Of a stretch of DNA of 56,123 nt, positions 9,115 to 16,417 are shown piece by piece (within the stretch, counting starts at the first letter, position 1; each line of letters opens with the position of its first letter). This stretch comes from an uncultured Parabacteroides sp. Lineage in GTDB: Bacteria > Bacteroidota > Bacteroidia > Bacteroidales > Tannerellaceae. The DNA is taken from positions 1 through 56,123 of the forward strand of contig CASEMX010000025.1 in assembly GCA_949289155.1 (NCBI GenBank), given 5' to 3'. A model generated the notes under the pieces. It was not told the DNA's origin. It searched no databases and saw nothing but the letters and a program-made list of their open reading frames with translations. A program made the translations under genes and the position numbers.

Positions 9115-10035
9115 TTACCAATTTTTACTTGTCAACGATTTGAACGCATCCGGAATGCGCGTATCGAACCGCATCTCCTCGCCTGTCTCCGGATGGATAA
9201 AGTAAAGCCGCTGGGCATGGAGCATCAATCGGCCGGTCGGGTCGGTCTCCGCGCCATACTTGTAGTCTCCGGCAATCGGATGCCCGATATATTCCATCTG
9301 CGCACGGATTTGGTTCTTCCGCCCCGTCTCCAAATTGAGCTCCAAGAGCGAGTATTTCTCATTCGTACGGAGCAGATGGTAACGGGTGATGGCATCTTTC
9401 CCTCCATCCGCCACGACATAGACGCGCGCCTCGGCGTTTTCCTTCAGCTGGGTGGTTATCAAATCCGAATCCCTCTCCGGACGACCCTCTACGACCGCCA
9501 CGTAGGTACGTTCGGTAATCATCTCGTTCCAATTGCTTTGCATCTTCTCCTGAACGGCACGGGTCTTGGCAAACATCATCAGTCCCGACGTGTCGCGGTC
9601 CAGCCGATGCAGGACAAATAGCTTGTTGCGCGGGTCGCTCTTCTTCAGGTAATCGCTCAAGATATGGAATGCCGTACGCTCGCGCACCTTTGCGGTCGAG
9701 ACCGAAAGCAGGCCTTCGCGCTTATTGACCACAATGATGAAGTCATCCTCGTAGATAATATTCAGCAACGGATTATTAAATACCACCTTCCGCCGGTTAT
9801 AACTGATAGTCACCACGTCCCCTTCGTGCAAAGGCGTGTCGAATTGGGTCGTCACCTCGTTGTTCACCAGAATCTGTCCATGTCCCAGCAGCGCCTTCAC
9901 CGACGATTTGCTCTGTCCTTGCAATTTCTCGAATAAAAAGGGAAGCAGCGTCGCCTCCTGCTCCACCGTAATGTTCCGTCCGCGCGGTGCATCCTCCCGG
10001 CGGTATCGCTTTTTCATGCTAAAGCCTTTCTTCAT
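9115..10035 (-). CDS. RluA-family 23S rRNA/tRNA pseudouridine synthase
   Basis: Converts uridine to pseudouridine in structured RNA; the target site cannot be told from sequence. The 306-residue protein has an N-terminal S4-like RNA-binding region (about residues 23-80, with LGHGQILVNN) and the RluA catalytic domain with the motif HRLDRDTSG at about 143-151, in which Asp146 is the expected nucleophile. Further family features are TERTYVAVVEG and ETGRKNQIRAQMEYIGHPI. The start may be the ATG at 10035 or the one at 10017, which also has a GAAAGG stretch in front; the extra six residues are basic and carry no motif. It is first in a minus-strand group with the DsbD-like gene and mazG. Confidence 0.93.
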   Translation of the reverse strand: MKKGFSMKKRYRREDAPRGRNITVEQEATLLPFLFEKLQGQSKSSVKALLGHGQILVNNEVTTQFDTPLHEGDVVTISYNRRKVVFNNPLLNIIYEDDFIIVVNKREGLLSVSTAKVRERTAFHILSDYLKKSDPRNKLFVLHRLDRDTSGLMMFAKTRAVQEKMQSNWNEMITERTYVAVVEGRPERDSDLITTQLKENAEARVYVVADGGKDAITRYHLLRTNEKYSLLELNLETGRKNQIRAQMEYIGHPIAGDYKYGAETDPTGRLMLHAQRLYFIHPETGEEMRFDTRIPDAFKSLTSKNW

Positions 10036-10061
10036 TCTTTCTTATCTTAAATAAATCCCCA

Positions 10062-10069
10062 CAAAGATA
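10062..10069 (-). promoter_or_regulatory. Probable -7 element for the rluA-family/dsbD/mazG unit
   Basis: Reading the minus strand, TATCTTTG matches the Bacteroidota -7 consensus TAnnTTTG about 27 nt upstream of the start codon. No convincing TTTG lies 19 bp further upstream, so this rests on the -7 box alone. Confidence 0.45.
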
Positions 10070-10165
10070 CGGGCTTTTTTTGGGATTCGGGGAATTATTT
10101 GTTTCTTTGTCGTAGGGAAATATCCGGAAGATAGGACATTTCAGCGACAAGGACAGGAGACAATA

Positions 10166-10253
10166 ATCGGACAACAGCTGTTGTCCGTATGTTACACAGA
10201 CGTTGTCCGTATGTACCTCAACTGTTGTCCGATTGTTGCACAACTGTTGTCCG
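10166..10253. repeat. Four 22-bp tandem repeats ending in GTTGTCCG
   Basis: Four units of exactly 22 bp (10166-10187, 10188-10209, 10210-10231, 10232-10253), each ending in GTTGTCCG. The first unit contains a perfect 20-bp palindrome at 10168-10187 (CGGACAACAG and its complement). The others keep the right half and parts of the left. The array lies in the 303-nt gap between the divergent pseudouridine synthase and SGNH hydrolase genes, 85 nt before the latter's start. It may be a set of operators or a member of the palindromic intergenic repeats seen elsewhere in the window. Confidence 0.85.
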
Positions 10254-10338
10254 ATTCCGATGTCCCTACCTAAAGGATAAAAGGTTGGCATGTAAACTCC
10301 CGGAGGTCGGCTCCGGACAAATAAGAGGAGGAAGGGTT

Positions 10339-11118
10339 ATGAGAAAGATGAGATTATTGAAAGGCATTCTCCTGCTGTTGGGATTGGCGGTCCTGACCTG
10401 CGGGAAAGCAGCCGAGAAGCGGCATCTGAATATCGTGTTTATCGGGAATAGCATCACGCAGGGCGTCGGATTGACCAAGCCTTCGCACGAAGCTCCGCCG
10501 GTGCAGGCGGCCCTTTACTTGGGCAAGCAGACAGGCATCGGCGAGGTGAAGTTCAGCAATCAGGGCGTGAGCGGCTGTACAACGGTCGATTACCTCCCGA
10601 CGACGCATACGCTCTTCGAACGGGCAAAGCAGGCGGCAGACCAATTTGCGGACGAGGACTGGGCGACGCTTATCTTCTCCATTATGTTGGGAACGAACGA
10701 TAGCGCCATCCACGGGACGAATGGTGCGCCGGTATCGCCTGAGCAATATACCCGGAATATGACACAGATTATCGACACCCTGCTGGCACGTTATCCGAAA
10801 GCGTTGGTCGTGGTGCACCGTCCGATTTGGTATAGTCCGAATACTTACAATGGCTCGAAGTACATGCAGGAGGGATTGGACCGCCTCATCTCCTATTATC
10901 CGGAGATTCAGAAGCTGGTCAAGGCATACGAAAAGAAAGCGCCCGGACGGGTCTTCTTAGGTGATACGGAGGGCTTCGATTTCTTTAAAGGGAATGAAGC
11001 CAAGTTCCAGCACGAGCAAGGCAATGCAGGCATTTTCTTCTTGCATCCCAATGCGGAAGGGGCAAAAGACTTGGGCGAATTATGGGGAAAAGCAATCTAT
11101 AAAACCGTAAGCTTATGA
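10339..11118 (+). CDS. Secreted SGNH/GDSL-family hydrolase (esterase-like)
   Basis: An exported hydrolase of the SGNH fold, probably an esterase such as a carbohydrate O-acetyl esterase. The start at 10339 is chosen for the strong Shine-Dalgarno sequence (AAGAGGAGGAAG, 10323-10334) and the signal peptide that follows; the frame continues upstream only through the repeat array. The signal ends near LTCG, so it could be a lipoprotein, although Thr at -1 is unusual. Block I is GNSITQG with Ser38 as nucleophile, block II is NQGVSG, block III is MLGTNDS, and the catalytic His is in LHPNAEG (about His236). The Asp that usually sits three residues before this His appears to be Phe. It is the first gene of a group with a DUF4153 protein (ATGA overlap), a mutarotase and a sugar transporter, which suggests a carbohydrate role. 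Confidence 0.82.
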   Translation: MRKMRLLKGILLLLGLAVLTCGKAAEKRHLNIVFIGNSITQGVGLTKPSHEAPPVQAALYLGKQTGIGEVKFSNQGVSGCTTVDYLPTTHTLFERAKQAADQFADEDWATLIFSIMLGTNDSAIHGTNGAPVSPEQYTRNMTQIIDTLLARYPKALVVVHRPIWYSPNTYNGSKYMQEGLDRLISYYPEIQKLVKAYEKKAPGRVFLGDTEGFDFFKGNEAKFQHEQGNAGIFFLHPNAEGAKDLGELWGKAIYKTVSL

Positions 11119-12569
11119 GAACGAACAGACTCCGCCTCTTTTGGCTCGAACTAAAGCAGAGTGTGAAGCAAAACCCGGTAGAATCCTTCTTGGCATTATG
11201 CTTCTTTGCCATTCGAATCGGGATGCTGGGCTCAGAAAATACCTCATGGTGGAACATTATCCGGTATGCACCGGTCGTTTTCCTGCTTACCTGCATCTTC
11301 CATGCCCATAGCGAACGGAAAGGAGTGCGCTGGCTTTATTATCTCTCGCCTTTGTTGCTGATACCCTTCGGATTCATAGGTGAGACCCGCCTATCGCTGT
11401 GCTATTTCTTCACATTGCTCATCATCCAAGTCCTTTATATCTTGGCGACCAGCCGGGGAATGAACCGCTCGTTCGCCTTTGCCGCATTGAATTATGTAAA
11501 ATCGGCAGGGACAGCACTTGTCCTTTCGCTGATTATCTGGGTAACCTTATGGGCCATCGTAGCCTCTATCAGCTACATATTCGATATATGGAAAGAGAAC
11601 ACGACCGATTTAATCCTGATAACCCAAGCACTTGCCTTTGCCCTCTATCTCCCGCTCCTGTTCGTCCTGTTCAAGGGCAGGAATACCGGAGAGAGCGGAC
11701 AAGCCTCTGCCCCGCTCCGCTTCTTGCTCAATTATGTACTGACACCTGCACTGATGATTTATACGGTTATCCTTTACCTTTATATGCTGAAGATACTCGT
11801 TACCTTCGAACTCCCGAAAGGACAGATAGCCTATATGGTTACTGCCTTCGTGAGTGCCTTCTTTATCCTGAAGGGAAGCCAGTTCTTCATCAAACGACGG
11901 ATGTATAACTGGTTTTATAAGCAAGCCAGCTGGATAACCTTGCCTACATTGGCGCTTTGCTGGGTCGGGGTGATTTACCGAATCAATGAATATGGATTTA
12001 CCGAACCGCGTGTTTACCTGGTGGCCGTTGTTTCGGTACTTACAATAACCGCATTGCTTTTTATGTTCCGACGCATTCCGCACTATACGATTGCTGCTTG
12101 GACCACCGTGGTGCTCTTCTCGCTCATATCCTACATTCCGGGCATTACGGCAAAGGATATCGAGGAATGGTCGCAAGCCGGACGGCCCGAACCAGTCCAG
12201 AAAGCCCAAGCAGAAAGGATGCTTACCATCCGCTCAAGGGAAGCGGTGGATATCTCCGGATATAAACAACTCTATCTCTTGGACTCATACCCAGAAGAGG
12301 GCAACTACTACCAGACCTATCGGGATAGTTTATGCCTTTATATGGAGGATAGCCTGATATATCATAACGATTTTTCCCGTATCTTTGCCGGCCAGTTGCA
12401 ACGGGCAGGACTTTCCCCGACGGATTCCATACCCGAAGAGAAGTACGCCGAGCTCTTGCGCTTGGAGCTGGATTCGGCCACAATCCTCTTCGAGAACTAT
12501 AACGTAATACGGACGGATTCAGGGTATCATGTCCAGTATATGCAACCCAAATGTTATTTAACGCATTAA
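11115..12569 (+). CDS. DUF4153-type polytopic membrane protein
   Basis: A 484-residue inner-membrane protein with about ten hydrophobic segments (first near residues 23-40, then pairs up to about residue 345) and a soluble C-terminal tail of about 130 residues. The arrangement, the NRSFAFAALNYVKSAGTALVLSL region and the IPHYTIAAWTTVVLFSLISY end of the membrane part resemble the DUF4153 family of uncharacterised membrane proteins. The family name is from memory and was not searched. The start overlaps the stop of the SGNH hydrolase gene by 4 nt (ATGA), so the two are translationally coupled. The mutarotase gene follows after 10 nt. No enzymatic motif is visible and the function is unknown. Confidence 0.75.
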   Translation: MRTNRLRLFWLELKQSVKQNPVESFLALCFFAIRIGMLGSENTSWWNIIRYAPVVFLLTCIFHAHSERKGVRWLYYLSPLLLIPFGFIGETRLSLCYFFTLLIIQVLYILATSRGMNRSFAFAALNYVKSAGTALVLSLIIWVTLWAIVASISYIFDIWKENTTDLILITQALAFALYLPLLFVLFKGRNTGESGQASAPLRFLLNYVLTPALMIYTVILYLYMLKILVTFELPKGQIAYMVTAFVSAFFILKGSQFFIKRRMYNWFYKQASWITLPTLALCWVGVIYRINEYGFTEPRVYLVAVVSVLTITALLFMFRRIPHYTIAAWTTVVLFSLISYIPGITAKDIEEWSQAGRPEPVQKAQAERMLTIRSREAVDISGYKQLYLLDSYPEEGNYYQTYRDSLCLYMEDSLIYHNDFSRIFAGQLQRAGLSPTDSIPEEKYAELLRLELDSATILFENYNVIRTDSGYHVQYMQPKCYLTH

Positions 12570-12579
12570 AGATAGAAAC

Positions 12580-12921
12580 ATGAAACGATATTGTCAGACG
12601 ATGGTTCTGAAAGAGGATCCGGAATTAATAAAGGAATACTGTTATTGGCATTCCGCCGAACATATCTGGCCGGAGATTCCACAAGGCATCCGTGCGGTCG
12701 GGATTCGGAATATGGAGATTTACCGCTTGGGTACACGCCTTTTCATGATAGTCGAGACCGATGATGATTTCGATTGGGACGCATCGTTCGCCCGCTTGGC
12801 CACGTTGGACAGACAAGCCGAATGGGAAGATTTCGTGGCACGCTTTCAAAAGACCGAACCGGGGAGCACGTCCGCCGAGAAATGGCAATTGATGGAACCA
12901 ATCTTTAAACTCCCCGAATGA
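12580..12921 (+). CDS. L-rhamnose mutarotase family protein
   Basis: A small cytosolic enzyme (113 residues) of the RhaM/RhaU family, which interconverts the anomers of 6-deoxy sugars. Family features are visible: Tyr20 and His24 in the stretch EYCYWHSAEHIWPEIP correspond to the catalytic Tyr and His of the E. coli enzyme, followed by GIRNMEIYRLGTRLFMIVE and a C-terminal W..MEPIF. Length is typical. The next gene is a FucP-type transporter overlapping by 4 nt, so the substrate in the cell is more likely L-fucose, or a range of 6-deoxy sugars, than rhamnose alone. That assignment is inference; the family call is firm. Confidence 0.9.
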   Translation: MKRYCQTMVLKEDPELIKEYCYWHSAEHIWPEIPQGIRAVGIRNMEIYRLGTRLFMIVETDDDFDWDASFARLATLDRQAEWEDFVARFQKTEPGSTSAEKWQLMEPIFKLPE

Positions 12922-14171
12922 TGCCGACCCAACAGAAAAAGCCCTCTTTGTTCCGGACCGCAGATGGCAAGTCCTTTCTGCTTCCATTCATCTTTATCAC
13001 CAGCCTCTTCCTTTTATGGGGATTTGCGCATGGTTTGCTGGATGTATTGAACAAGCATTTCCAAGGAGCCTTTACCATGTCGAAGGCGGAGAGCGGACTG
13101 GTGCAATTCGTGACCTATATCGCTTACTTCCTGATGGCGCTCCCGGCGGGGCACTTTATGAAGCGGTTCGGGTATAAGAAAGGAATCCTTTGCGGACTGG
13201 CACTGTTCGGACTCGGTTCGTTCGCGTTCATTCCGGCGGTGATGTTCCATTCCGCCACGCCTTTCCTCGTAGCCCTTTTCATTATCGCTTGCGGATTGTG
13301 CTTCCTGGAGACCGCCGCCAATCCCTACTCTACGATATTAGGACCGCCCGAATCCGGCGCCCAGCGCTTGAACCTCTCCCAATCTTTCAACGGACTGGGC
13401 TGGATATTGGGACCTCTGATTGGCGGGATGCTGATATTCAATGCGGGGGAAGAGGACTCGTTTGCCCTTGCCCGTCCTTATATATTAATAGGTATAGTCG
13501 TGGCTTTGGTAATGCTGCTCTTCTGCTTTATCCGTTTGCCGGAAATCAAGACCGAAGTGATACGGGAGGCTTTTCCCGGCGATGCCAATTCGGATAGCGG
13601 AACTCCGGTTATTCCGCTTTACAAACGTCCTTCGTTCGTGCGAGCCGTTATTGCCCAATGTTGCTATTGTGCGGCACAAACTGGTATCTTCAGTTTCTTT
13701 ATCAATTATGTCACAGAGATGGACCCGAAAATCAGCAACGTACAGGCTTCGCAATTCCTTGCTTTCGGAGGAATGGCGCTCTTTATGTTGGGCCGATTGA
13801 GCGGAAGCTTCACAATGCGCTGGACCCGGCCGCACAACCTGTTGCTTTTCTACTCGCTGGCAAGTATGTTCTGCATGATATTGGTCATATTTTCCATCGG
13901 GAAGGTTTCGCTATACGCTCTTTATATAACCTTCTTCTTCATGTCGATTATGTTCCCAACCATCTTCGCGTTGGGCTTGGAAGGCATGGGCGGACAAACC
14001 AAGAAAGCTTCTTCTTATCTCGTGATGAGCGTGGCGGGTGGTGCATTCAGTCCGATGCTGATGGGATATATCGGCGAGGATGATATGGCAATTGGCTTCA
14101 TTATCCCGTTATTGGCATTTGCTTATATCTTATATTTTGCATTTACGTGTAGGACAACAAAGGAAAAATAG
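12918..14171 (+). CDS. FucP-like sugar:proton symporter of the major facilitator superfamily
   Basis: A 417-residue inner-membrane transporter with about twelve hydrophobic segments. It has the features of the fucose/glucose/galactose symporter family: LLWGFAHGLLDVLNKHFQ in helix 1, the LPAGHFMKRFGYKKGI loop between helices 2 and 3, CGLCFLETAANPYSTILGP, and LNLSQSFNGLGWILGPLIGG. It overlaps the mutarotase gene by 4 nt (ATGA). Together they suggest uptake and anomer conversion of L-fucose, but members of the family also carry glucose, galactose or N-acetylglucosamine, so the substrate is not certain. No fucose isomerase, kinase or aldolase gene is nearby. It ends 33 nt from a convergent gene with no obvious terminator between. 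Confidence 0.88.
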   Translation: MMPTQQKKPSLFRTADGKSFLLPFIFITSLFLLWGFAHGLLDVLNKHFQGAFTMSKAESGLVQFVTYIAYFLMALPAGHFMKRFGYKKGILCGLALFGLGSFAFIPAVMFHSATPFLVALFIIACGLCFLETAANPYSTILGPPESGAQRLNLSQSFNGLGWILGPLIGGMLIFNAGEEDSFALARPYILIGIVVALVMLLFCFIRLPEIKTEVIREAFPGDANSDSGTPVIPLYKRPSFVRAVIAQCCYCAAQTGIFSFFINYVTEMDPKISNVQASQFLAFGGMALFMLGRLSGSFTMRWTRPHNLLLFYSLASMFCMILVIFSIGKVSLYALYITFFFMSIMFPTIFALGLEGMGGQTKKASSYLVMSVAGGAFSPMLMGYIGEDDMAIGFIIPLLAFAYILYFAFTCRTTKEK

Positions 14172-14204
14172 TAGAAACAAGGCAGGTATAAATTTAGGGA
14201 AACG

Positions 14205-15350
14205 TTAGCATTTCTTTTCGGCAAAAGCTTCCGGATTAAATAGACTTTCGGCCAAGAGGATGGTATTTTTCAGGTAAGAAAACTCCTTTTCGAAGTATTC
14301 TGAGAAGATCCCGTGCCCTAAATCGGCTTCAATCTGACGGACAGACCATAACTTGCCTCCTTTATATTGCAATGAATTCAAGGTATTCTCGTCATTGACC
14401 CGGATAACAAACAACGAAACCTGATGCTTTACCTTCTCGTTCTCGAATGTATAACGGACCAATAGATTAGGTTTAACGACATGTGCCTTCACTTTCAACT
14501 TATCAATCGCCTGCCTTACCGCATCTTCTATACTTTGGCGGAACAAAACATACCGATAAAAAGGATAATCCAATAGAGATGCCGAAACACAAGAATAGGA
14601 ATTCCGCTTTGATAAATAAAGCATCCCTTTATAGACCAATGCAATGCGTACTATCGGATGATAATACTTTTTCGGGAGCAAACGACTGACCGAATAAGCA
14701 ATACTACCTATTACATTTCCTTTTTCATTCAATACCGGAAGCCACATCTCCTTGCGAAGACGCCCTTGCAACATCATCAGACGGATTTGCTCGTAGATAA
14801 TCACCAAAACACCGATTATCAAACCCAAATCCCAGTATAAGAAACGTGTCCACAACGCTGTTTTCATCTGTTCCGGGACAATACTATAAAGAATCACGAC
14901 AAACAAATGCAACGTATATAGGTTTTGCGTGATTTGAGATACGAAAAAGAATTCATTCAAGGTAGTTAACGCATAAGTTCGCTCATACATCGGACTATCC
15001 GAATTGCGAACTTGCCTCATCAAATGCTTTTTCGAAAATTTTATCAGAATCAATACAAAGACAAACAGGACTTCTACAATCAGTGGCGTATAAATCGTTA
15101 GGACGCTCTCGACTTTTAGGAAAATAAGAAAGAAAGAATAAAGCACAAAGGTCAACGAAGCGGGCAAAAGCATGAAGGCATAAATCCTATCTCTCCGTAA
15201 TGTCTGGAAAATAAGCATACAAACCATGCAGAACAACACAGACACAACAAAAGATTGTAGATAAGAGAAGTAATTATCTAAGAATAAAAACAGAAGCAAC
15301 GGAACTAACCCGAGAGCCTGATTTTCCCAACCTTTTTTGATCCGATTCAT
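14205..15350 (-). CDS. Membrane protein with Nudix-like cytoplasmic domain lacking the Nudix box glutamates
   Basis: A 381-residue protein of unknown function. Residues 12-190 hold about six hydrophobic segments. From about residue 203 a soluble domain begins with WLPVLNEKGNVIGS, continues with HPIVRIALVYKGMLYLSKR, and then DYPFYRYVLFRQSIEDAVRQ (261-280). This order resembles the start of a Nudix fold (strand-turn-strand with DexGnvig, then the helix of the Nudix box). The motif residues of an active enzyme are missing: where REL.EE is expected the sequence reads RQAIDK. It may bind a nucleotide or diphosphate compound rather than hydrolyse it, or the likeness may be misleading. It is 65 nt downstream of lipA. 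Base composition is more AT-rich than the neighbouring genes. Confidence 0.6.
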   Translation of the reverse strand: MNRIKKGWENQALGLVPLLLFLFLDNYFSYLQSFVVSVLFCMVCMLIFQTLRRDRIYAFMLLPASLTFVLYSFFLIFLKVESVLTIYTPLIVEVLFVFVLILIKFSKKHLMRQVRNSDSPMYERTYALTTLNEFFFVSQITQNLYTLHLFVVILYSIVPEQMKTALWTRFLYWDLGLIIGVLVIIYEQIRLMMLQGRLRKEMWLPVLNEKGNVIGSIAYSVSRLLPKKYYHPIVRIALVYKGMLYLSKRNSYSCVSASLLDYPFYRYVLFRQSIEDAVRQAIDKLKVKAHVVKPNLLVRYTFENEKVKHQVSLFVIRVNDENTLNSLQYKGGKLWSVRQIEADLGHGIFSEYFEKEFSYLKNTILLAESLFNPEAFAEKKC

Positions 15351-15415
15351 GTTCCTTTTTGTCGTTTATTTTTGACTATAAAACAAATTCAGACCAAAAA
15401 AGGTTGAGAGTTTTC

Positions 15416-16261
15416 TTAAATATGTTTCTCTGCGTGATAAGAAGATCGGACTAACGGAGCACTTTCCACATGTTTGAAACCTTTTTCTAAGGCAACGAGA
15501 CGATATTTCTCGAATTGGTCCGGATGCACGTACTCTGTTACCGGAATATTCTTGCGAGAAGGCTGGAGATATTGACCGATTGTAAGCACGGATACACCAA
15601 CGGATAACACATCATCCATCAATTCCAATACTTCCGGCTCCGTTTCGCCCAATCCAACCATAATTCCCGTCTTAGCCACAATGCCTCGCTCGGCAATCCG
15701 CCAAAGTACGGACAAACTCGTTTCATATTTTGCTGCGCTCCGCACGTCCGGCGTAATCCGTCGAATCGTTTCCATATTATGAGAGATGATTTCCGGCTCC
15801 GCATCAATTACTAAATCCACCAAATCCAATCTCCCTTGAAAATCTGGGATGAGCACTTCAATCGTTGTGTTCGGATTCACCCGCTTAATGGTCCGGATGG
15901 TCTCAGCCCAATGGTGCGCGCCCAAATCGGGCAAATCATCCCGATCGACAGAGGTAACCACCGCATGTTTCAATCCCATCAAACGAATACTCTCAGCCAC
16001 ATTCTCCGGTTCTTTCGAATCGAGCGGGAGCGGCTTGCCGGTCAAGGTATTGCAAAACCGGCACGAGCGCGTACAGATATCCCCACCAATCATAAAAGTA
16101 GCTGTCCCCCTGCTCCAACACTCGCCCATATTCGGACAACGCCCACTTGTACAAATCGTATGCAGGCAATGTGTCTCCACTATCCTCTTTGTTTGTGTGA
16201 AATGCTCATTACCACGAAGCCGGATCTTTAACCAATCCGGCTTCTTTATATGTTCTGCCAT
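15416..16261 (-). CDS. lipA: Lipoyl synthase
   Basis: Radical SAM enzyme that inserts two sulfur atoms into protein-bound octanoyl groups to make lipoyl cofactors of the 2-oxoacid dehydrogenases and the glycine cleavage system. Both iron-sulfur sites are present: the auxiliary cluster motif CTSGRCPNMGEC (C-x4-C-x5-C) and the radical SAM motif CTRSCRFC (C-x3-C-x2-C). The C-terminal RSSYHA, whose Ser ligates the auxiliary cluster, is also present. The 281-residue length is normal. The 156-nt gap after the upstream peptidase gene holds a GGAGTTA-type repeat. Confidence 0.97.
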   Translation of the reverse strand: MAEHIKKPDWLKIRLRGNEHFTQTKRIVETHCLHTICTSGRCPNMGECWSRGTATFMIGGDICTRSCRFCNTLTGKPLPLDSKEPENVAESIRLMGLKHAVVTSVDRDDLPDLGAHHWAETIRTIKRVNPNTTIEVLIPDFQGRLDLVDLVIDAEPEIISHNMETIRRITPDVRSAAKYETSLSVLWRIAERGIVAKTGIMVGLGETEPEVLELMDDVLSVGVSVLTIGQYLQPSRKNIPVTEYVHPDQFEKYRLVALEKGFKHVESAPLVRSSYHAEKHI

Positions 16262-16285
16262 ATTTTAGCTTTTGAGTTTATCAAT

Positions 16286-16408
16286 TTTATAAGGAGTCAT
16301 TAAAAGAGTAAGAGGAGTTAAAAGAGTTAGAACTAATATTTTAGAAAATATTATCAACAAAATAGACAAAGAGTATCAGCTTTAACTCCTTCCAACTTCT
16401 CTTACTCC
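16286..16408. repeat. GGAGTTA-type inverted repeat between dpp4 and lipA
   Basis: AAGGAGT and GGAGTTAAAAGAGTTAGAA on the left and CTTTAACTCC, CTTCTCTTACTCC on the right make an interrupted inverted repeat. The middle contains AACAAAATAGACAAAGAGTATCAGC, broken here as AACAAAATAGACAAAG then AGTATCAGC, which resembles the core of the elements in the ilv operon (42360-42530, 43127-43292, 44095-44238). No gene is visible in it. Confidence 0.7.
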
Positions 16409-16417
16409 CAAACAATC

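Noticed and set aside
10189-10338. Upstream extension of the SGNH hydrolase frame by 50 codons
   Set aside because: The extension reads through the repeat array, while the start at 10339 has a strong Shine-Dalgarno sequence and a signal peptide directly after it.
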